DNA from: Brassica napus
Lineage: Eukaryota > Streptophyta > Magnoliopsida > Brassicales > Brassicaceae
Direction: 5' to 3'
Length of the DNA: 64,000 nucleotides
Assembly (NCBI RefSeq): GCF_020379485.1
Contig: NC_063447.1
Span: 57,587,452 to 57,651,451 of the forward strand
This document shows positions 57,286-64,000 of the stretch, in pieces. Within the stretch, counting starts at the first letter, position 1, and each line of letters starts with the position of its first letter. Position numbers and translations under genes: made by a program. The notes below the pieces were generated by a model, which did no database searches, was not told where the DNA came from, and saw nothing but the letters and a program-made list of their open reading frames with translations.

Positions 57286-60200
57286 CTTGCTCTCTTGCCT
57301 CGCGCTTGTTTTGTCTTCACGATCCCCTTTCAGCCTTTCACTTTCAGGTAATGCCCTAACCCTCTCAAACGGTTCGAGTCAAACCCTATATTTATTTTGC
57401 TCCACTTCTCCGTCAAGAAACGGAAAAAAAGAAAAGAAAAGCCCATTACGGGAAAGTTACAGATGAAAGCCCAATAATTGGAGGATTTGGACATCTCTCT
57501 CGCCTTGTTTGTCTTGGGCTTCCTTTTCCCAATTAATAGAGCCAGGGTTATTGGAAGATGAATTTGTATAGACTTTATAATTTTAACGGTTGATAGATTT
57601 AAAAAAATCATGTAGATTATGAAAATTTATATCATTAACTTATGAAATTTGATCATAACCTTTTTAGATTGGCATAGATTTTCATGAATTTGCATTACTT
57701 CTTTTCTATCATTCTTTTTGAAAAGTAAATATATAATATTTTTTTATAAATAATATAGCATGATTATTTATTTTTTTCTTTCCAATTAAAAATAATAATA
57801 GTGATACATACAAAATTGAGCAATTCTCTTAAATAGTTTCTTTTAAGTTTTTGTTACAAAAAGAGCAAAAATGACCAAAAGAAGTTTCATTAAAAACAAA
57901 AGATTATTTACCCTTTGATTTATAGATATATAAATGATAAAATAATAAAAAAAATTAAAAAATCGAATAATATGCTTAAAATTCGAACTTTTTATAATTT
58001 TAAAATAATTTATTCGATTTTTCAAAAAAATTGTCAAATTTTCCTTTTAAAATTTTATTTTAATTTTTTAATATATATAAATATAATTATTTATTCAAAA
58101 GTGATAAAACAATATAAAAATAATTATATATATATATATTCAAAAATGTAAAAGTATATAAAATGTAACAAATTATAGTTTTGGACATATAATTTAGATT
58201 TAAAGTGCAATATATATTTGGTAAGTATAACTATTTTGTTTTCTATTTTTTTATCACATGGATTTTGAATATCATATGGATACATATGATATTTTGAAAG
58301 TTGAGTCTTATGAGTAAAAATGGATAAAATTCATCACCCAATAAGACCAGATTTAGTTAGAATTATAAATCAATGATAACTATACTTTTTGAATAACAAA
58401 TTGAATGAATTTTGAAAATTCTTAAACCAATAATAATGGATTATATTAAAACTTTTGAAATCCAAGAACCAATAACAATAGAATCTCAAAATTTTCAAAG
58501 TCATGAGACAAAAATTCTTTTGAATGGTTGTTTTGATCTTTTGCAAATATAATAGTAGTTGCAAATCAATTGAAAGCTACAGTAACATGGATTTAGATAG
58601 TTTTTTTTCATATGAAAACTTAGAATCTAGCAAACCATAGCAAGACTTGCATCTAGAGCATTTCCATTATGGAGATCTCATCTTTTATTTTATCAATATA
58701 TAAAATAAAATAAATCAGAAAGAAACTAAGAAAGAGTTCTCAAATGAAAACATTTTAATTCAACAATTACATTAAACTAAAATCTTATATTTTATTATCT
58801 AGAATCTCATTTTTAGAAATTTACCATTGGAAGAAAATGCTCTTAAAACTTCTTGAAGCTTTGTTACTAACAACGGCCCCATGACAAAGCTAAATATAGA
58901 TTCACATCACAATGTGGATTATGATTGAAACATGGTCTTTGTATTGGAAGGCAATACAAATGTATAGTTGTATTGATACCTTAGGCAGCACAGCAACATG
59001 ACCTCATTTATGGGGACTCACTATATACAATAAAATTCTATAAATTAAAAATGTTTGGATTATAATATTCTATTTATTAATACAGTTATTGATTAATGTA
59101 GATTTCTATATTTTAAAATAAACTTATGTAAAATAAAAATAATAGTTTCTTTTATGGTTTATATATTTAATTAAATTTTATGATTTTAGTTTTTATATTT
59201 TATTAAATTATCTTGCGTATAAGAAATAATGTGAATGTGTTCTTAAATGAAAATTGATACAATAATATCAAAATGTTTGAAGTGGTATAAAAATTAGAAA
59301 TAAACTTCATTCCGATGAAAAAAAAATATAGTCTTAAAATAATCTAAATTCTATTTTCTTAATATCTTACTTATTTATGTAACTTATAAAAGTCATTACA
59401 TTTTAATCAAATTATTATGTTTTAACCAAGTCATTATTCATGTTTTAGTAAAAGGTGGAGTGTCAAAAAATGAACAATATAAAATTTAGTATGACTGGAT
59501 ATTTAACTTTTAAAATTCATTATTTTTTATAAACCATGACACTAGCCGTAAGTGTTTCCACCCAATGAATATTTTGAGAAAAAAAACTGATGAAATTTCA
59601 AAAACTTTCAATGTTGAGATCACCATTATATGCTATCTTGCATTGAAGATCTTGGTTAGAACATTTATTCTCTTAATCAAACGTTGGCGACAGTTAAAAT
59701 GTATGATTTGTCTCATAATGAGTTGAGAGGTCTCCACACCTTGTTTGCTTAAATTCCACAAAGACCTTGCTCAAAATCAAGCTTTGATGACTAATATGAG
59801 TGGCTGATGTTTGTAGCTAATATTGAAAATAATATATCTTATTAGATGACTAAGATAAGTGATTGTTGTTTATAGATGAAATATAGGAGTAATATTTAAT
59901 TATTTCAAATGTTTGATCTACAATTGTATTATCTTAAAGTTGTCATTATAATTATGAGAATTTATCTTCAGAAATTGAAAGTAATTCTTCTAGTTTAATT
60001 ATTTTGTTAAATAATCTACTATATCACACTTAGTAAGTAAATGTCATACATATTATGATTTACAAAAGATATCATGCTTCTCTTAGCGGAAAAAAATCGT
60101 CATAGAACATTTGCATACATTTTGCTTATATTTTGCTTACATTTTACTTTTTTTTTTGTCAAAGCTTACATTTTACTCACATTATGTGTCGGAGAACCAA

Positions 60201-60464
60201 AAAGAAATTAAAACCATTATCATTTTGCACTATAGTCTGACAACAAGCTTTACTGATTTTTTTTCATATCATGATTACTATAGATTAAAAAATTGAACAC
60301 TTAATTTATTCCATATTATGTTTTTGACTCTAACATCATGATATCCTAACGGTAAAGTATCAAATCTCTGAAGTATGTAATGCCGAGTTCATCGTTGTAT
60401 GCTTTCCTACTGACAATGCTATGGATGATGATGATGTTGAGTGTAGCAGTGAAAGCTTCCCTAT
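57286..60464. other. AT-rich DNA with the second unit of a long direct repeat
   Basis: Bases 57475-57540 again resemble the first-exon flank of the K-box-like gene (gacatctctctcgccttg, cttccttttcccaatta). Bases 58521-58850 match 55024-55400. Near 59690-59745 a decayed phrase reads DLSHNELRGLHTLF, like the core of the short frames at 23.3 and 39.4 kb. No intact gene is supported. Confidence 0.45.
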
Positions 60465-60805
60465 CACTACAAGAAAACAGCGATATTCTGACGGACATTC
60501 CGACGGAAAATGAAATCCTCGGAATATACCGACGAATTTCCGAGGAAATTCCGAGGAAACACAAAATTGGGTTTCCTCGGAATTTCCTCGGAATATACCG
60601 ACGGAATTCCGAGGAAACTACAGTCCGTCGGAATATTCCGAGGAAATTCCGAGGAAAACTGTGTTCCTCAGAAAAAACCGATGAATTCCGAGGAAATATT
60701 ATAGCCGTTGGAGAGCCGTTGGGGGATTTTACAAAATTCCGACGAACTAGTTTTGTCCGTCGGAATTCCGTCGGAATTTCCTCGGTATGTCGGCAGGATT
60801 TAAAC

Positions 60806-60813
60806 TATAAATA
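60806..60813 (+). promoter_or_regulatory. TATA box of the CACTA transposase gene
   Basis: TATAAATA lies 86-93 bases before the ATG at 60899 and immediately after the subterminal repeats, which in En/Spm elements are transposase binding sites. Confidence 0.65.
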
Positions 60814-60898
60814 CAAGTACTCCTCTTCCTCTTCATTCACTTCATATCTTCATCCTCCCTCTTACTCTATTTACAAACGAATTTGATTCATAAAAAAT

Positions 60899-63714
60899 AT
60901 GTCTTCTTCAAATTATTTTCGTTTTTGGATCGATCGACCTCATTTGGATCCGAACACGAGATTGCTTACGGAAGAATACCAACGAGGTATAACTGAATTC
61001 ATGGGGTTAGTTCACCGACAACCGGAAGCAAAAACAGGTATGTTAAGATGTCCTTGCTCTAATTGTAAAAATAGAAAGGTTATTAAAGAGTGGGATGTTT
61101 GGACTCATCTATATTTGAGTGGGTTTACACGAAGTTACAAAATTTGGTATCATCATGGGGAAACTGATTATGAACATGGTAGTACTAGTGAACCTCAGCC
61201 AGCGGTTAGATTAGAAGAACCAATTAGAACGGATGTAGATTATGGTGTAGGTACTGAGCAGATGGTAAATGATCATTTTAGAGGGGAAGATTTACCCAAT
61301 GCAGAAGCTAGGAGATTTTATGATATGTTGGATGCTGGAAAGCAACCATTGTACGAAGGTTGCAGAGATGGTCATTCAGCTTTATCATCTGCTACAAGAT
61401 TGATGGGCATTAAAACAGATTATAATTTGGCTGAAGACTGTGTGGATGCGATTGCTGATTTTGTAAAAGGTATTCTACCCGAGGATAATGTAGCTCCTGG
61501 TTCATACTACGAGGTTCAAAAACTCGTAGCTGGTCTTGGTTTATCGTATCAGGTAATAGATGTATGCAGCGACAACTGCATGATTTATTGGAGGGCGGAT
61601 GAACAGCGGGTTACATGCAAATTTTGTGGAAAGCCTCGTTATAAAGATACGAGTGGAAGAGTTCCAGTGCCATATAAAAGGATGTGGTATTTACCTTTGA
61701 CGGAAAGGTTGCAGAGGTTGTATCTGTCTGAACGCACAGCGCAACCAATGAGATGGCATGCGGAGCACTCAACAGATGGTGAGATCAGACATCCTTCAGA
61801 TGCAAAAGCGTGGAAGCATTTCCAATCAAAGTATCCCGACTTTGCGTATGAGAGAAGAAATGTCTACCTTGGATTATGTACTGATGGTTTCAGTCCGTTT
61901 GGCAAGAGTGGAAGACAGTATTCTCTATGGCCCGTCATTCTTACACCATACAACCTCCCCCCAAACTTGTGCTTGCGACGAGAGTTTTTGTTTCTCTCGA
62001 TTCTCGTTCCCGGACCAGAGCATCCTAAGAGATCACTTGATGTGTTTCTTCAGCCACTAATATATGAGTTGCAACAACTATGGGCTCAAGGTGCTGAAAC
62101 ATACGATGTTTCGTGTAAAGAAAACTTTCAAATGCGGGCAGTACTAATGTGGACAATAAGTGATTTTCCAGCATATGGTATGTTGTCTGGATGGACAACG
62201 CATGGAAGGCTATCATGTCCATATTGTCAAGATAACACTGATGCTTTCCAACTAAAGCACGGAAGGAAAACGTGTTGGTTTGACTGTCACAGGAGATTCC
62301 TACCACCTGATCATCCATATCGTAGGAGTAGGAATTTGTTTACGAAGAACAAGAGGGTGTTTGACAGTCCACCTCCGGAAATTTGTGGGAAAGATTTGAA
62401 GATACAACTAAGAGATTTTGGTGCAGAAAGGACGCCAGAAGTCGGTGGACATGAGCGTTTTCCGGTAGATGCTGTTGGAGAACTACATAACTGGCACAAA
62501 AAAAGTATTTTCTGGGATCTGCCATACTGGGAGGATCATCTGCTAAGGCATAATTTAGATGTCATGCATATTGAGAAGAACTTTTTTGACAATCTCATGA
62601 ACACGATCCTTAATGTTCAAGGTAAAACAAAGGATAATTTGAAGTCAAGACTGGATTTAGTCGATATATGTGCTCGTTCAGAACTTCATGTTGATGAGAA
62701 TGGTAGGGCTCCTTTTCCCATATACCGACTTGATGCAGCGGGAAAAGATGCGTTCTTTGATTGGATTTCAAACGATGTGGAATTTCCAGACGGTTACGCA
62801 TCAAATTTGCGTAACTGTATCGACAGAAAGGAAGGAAAGTTTACTGGCTTGAAAAGCCACGATTGCCATGTAATGATGCAGCGCCTCCTTCCGTTCGCCT
62901 TCAAGGAACTATTACCACGAAATGTTCATGAAGCAATTGCAGGGATAAGTGGTTTCTTCCGCGATTTATGCACGAGATCAGTGACTCTTGAAGGTATTGA
63001 AAATTTGAAGACTAACATAGCCGTGATTCAGTGCAACCTTGAGAAGATATTTCCTCCCTCATTTTTTGATGTTATGGAGCATCTTGTTATTCACCTGGCA
63101 AGAGAATTGGAACTTGGTGGTCCTGTGCAGTATAGATGGATGTATCTGTATGAGCGGTATATGTTCCATTTGAAGAAGATGGTGAAAAATTTAAGTAGGG
63201 TGGAAGGTTCTATAGTCGCACAGATGATCAATGAAGAAACTTCAAACTTTGCCGAGTACTACTTTCCAGCAGAAGTTCAGACCAAAAACAGAAGACCTGC
63301 TCGGCATGATGATAGAGGCGAACGGGCAACATATCATGTTACGGTTCCAGACATTTTCACAGACGTTGGACGACTTAGCGGAAAACCAAAGGACCGTCGA
63401 CTTACTGAGCAGGAGCGCAGTCATTTGCAAACATATTTGCTCACCAACTGCGAAGACGTTCTTCAATATGAGAGGTAAATAAATGAGCTTACAAATTTTT
63501 ATTTTAACAAGTTGAAATTTAAATCTTAATTAATTACATTATTGTCATCATATACAGGATTTTCATGGCAGAAAAGCGGTTCGAGTATAGATACGCCACA
63601 GAGGACGAACTAGAAGAAATGAAGCAGAGAGAATTTACTGGATGGATGTTTACTTATGTGAGTGCTTTAAACAAATTAAAATATATTTTATCACATATTT
63701 ATACTAATTCACAT

Positions 63715-63745
<31 letters not shown>

Positions 63746-64000
63746 CTATTAATAGGTGTCTGCTGGTTTGGCCAGAGGTGAAACATTTGACGATTGGATA
63801 CGTGAGATGGTCGTTGGACCAAACTTTGTTGTGAAGTCATATCCGAGATTTTGTACTCGAGGATATGCATTCACAACTCAGAAGAGGAGACGTTCGAGTA
63901 CGACTTATGATGCTGGCGTTTGTTCTGCATCAGGAGATGATGTATACTACGGACACATACATGAGATTTTGGAAATCAAGTATTTGGGCATGGTTGGATT
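60899..64000 (+). CDS. TNP2-type CACTA transposase, 3' end outside the window
   Basis: Exons 60899-63474, 63558-63657 and 63756 to the edge join in phase through GT-AG introns. At least 973 residues are open. Order: transposase-associated domain (WIDRPHLDPNTR, LRCPCSNCKNRK); the tnp2 domain with GLCTDGFSPFGKSGRQYSLW near residue 325 and DVMHIEKNFFDNLMNTIL near 554; the following domain with LKSHDCHVMMQRLLPFAF near 650; then, in exon 3, NFVVKSYPRFCTRGYAF, typical of DUF4216. TNP2 proteins cut CACTA elements at their ends. No stop or frameshift is visible, so this copy may be autonomous. The ATG is the first after the TATA box. Confidence 0.93.
63715..63742. repeat. (AT)n microsatellite in transposase intron 2
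   Basis: An uninterrupted AT dinucleotide run of about 27 bases lies within the intron 63658-63755; it does not affect coding. Confidence 0.9.

Larger units (their letters stand above)
60465..64000 (+). mobile_element. CACTA (En/Spm) element, left part, open at the window edge
   Basis: The terminus cactacaagaaaacagcg starts at 60465, directly after tat, the likely 3-bp target copy. Dense subterminal words ccgaggaaattccgagg and ccgtcggaat fill 60490-60790. A TATA box and a long transposase gene follow. The right end is outside the window. The terminus is the exact mirror of the lone end at 13413-13428, so both belong to one family. Confidence 0.93.

Noticed and set aside
57843..58151. Opposed AT-rich frames on both strands
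   Set aside because: They are made of Ile, Lys, Asn, Phe and Tyr only, as expected from chance in A/T-rich DNA.
60490..60790. CRISPR-like array or gene-related repeats
   Set aside because: The short repeats are uneven in spacing and are the known subterminal motif type of CACTA elements; the genome is eukaryotic.

Overview
The window is plant nuclear DNA, almost certainly from a Brassicaceae species of the Brassica type. Four genes in the left third lie in the order I recall for Arabidopsis At2g35610 to At2g35620: the extensin arabinosyltransferase XEG113, the peptide hormone precursor CEP4, a CDR1-like aspartyl protease, and the LRR receptor kinase FEI2. All four have open, complete reading frames with normal splice sites. 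Three of them (XEG113, CEP4, FEI2) act in wall building or root signalling. The Arabidopsis locus numbers and family facts are from memory; the exon models were read by hand from the sequence.

Layout. 44-3523: a complete but internally deleted Mutator-like element (MULE) with a perfect 9-bp target duplication, about 345-bp inverted repeats that each carry a tRNA-like sequence, a GRF zinc-finger gene and a broken transposase gene. 5029-8316: XEG113 (minus, 11 exons, a Stowaway-like MITE in intron 4). 11440-11700: CEP4 (minus). 13036-13428: a lone CACTA end. 14885-15309: a LINE tail. 15560-16215: a RopGEF (PRONE) pseudogene. 16866-18200: aspartyl protease (plus). 18532-21569: FEI2 (minus, 13 exons), tail to tail with the protease. 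22700-40200: a rearranged zone holding members of a K-box-like gene family, a scrambled second copy of FEI2, a nearly intact Copia element inserted in that copy, and an ATHILA fragment. 40900-50400: AT-rich DNA with two Helitrons whose two ends are both visible, one further Helitron 3' end, and tandem duplications. 50500-57300: more K-box-like copies, one broken by an insert carrying a JMJ25-like zinc-finger fragment, next to a PIF/Harbinger-like element carrying exons of another gene. 60465-64000: the left part of a CACTA element whose TNP2-type transposase gene is open to the window edge.

The most unusual content is the K-box-like family. One intact copy (36221-37745, 10 exons, 242 aa) encodes two K-box-like modules and no MADS DNA-binding domain. 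One copy lacks exon 1 (24828-26153), one carries frameshifts (55618-57285), one has lost its middle (50558-52735), and a tiny remnant lies near 54.9 kb. Three short reading frames (23122-23407, 39394-39519, 40015-40195) carry a similar core. If translated, such proteins could pair with MADS factors without binding DNA. That is inference; the K-box relationship was judged by eye and needs a profile search.
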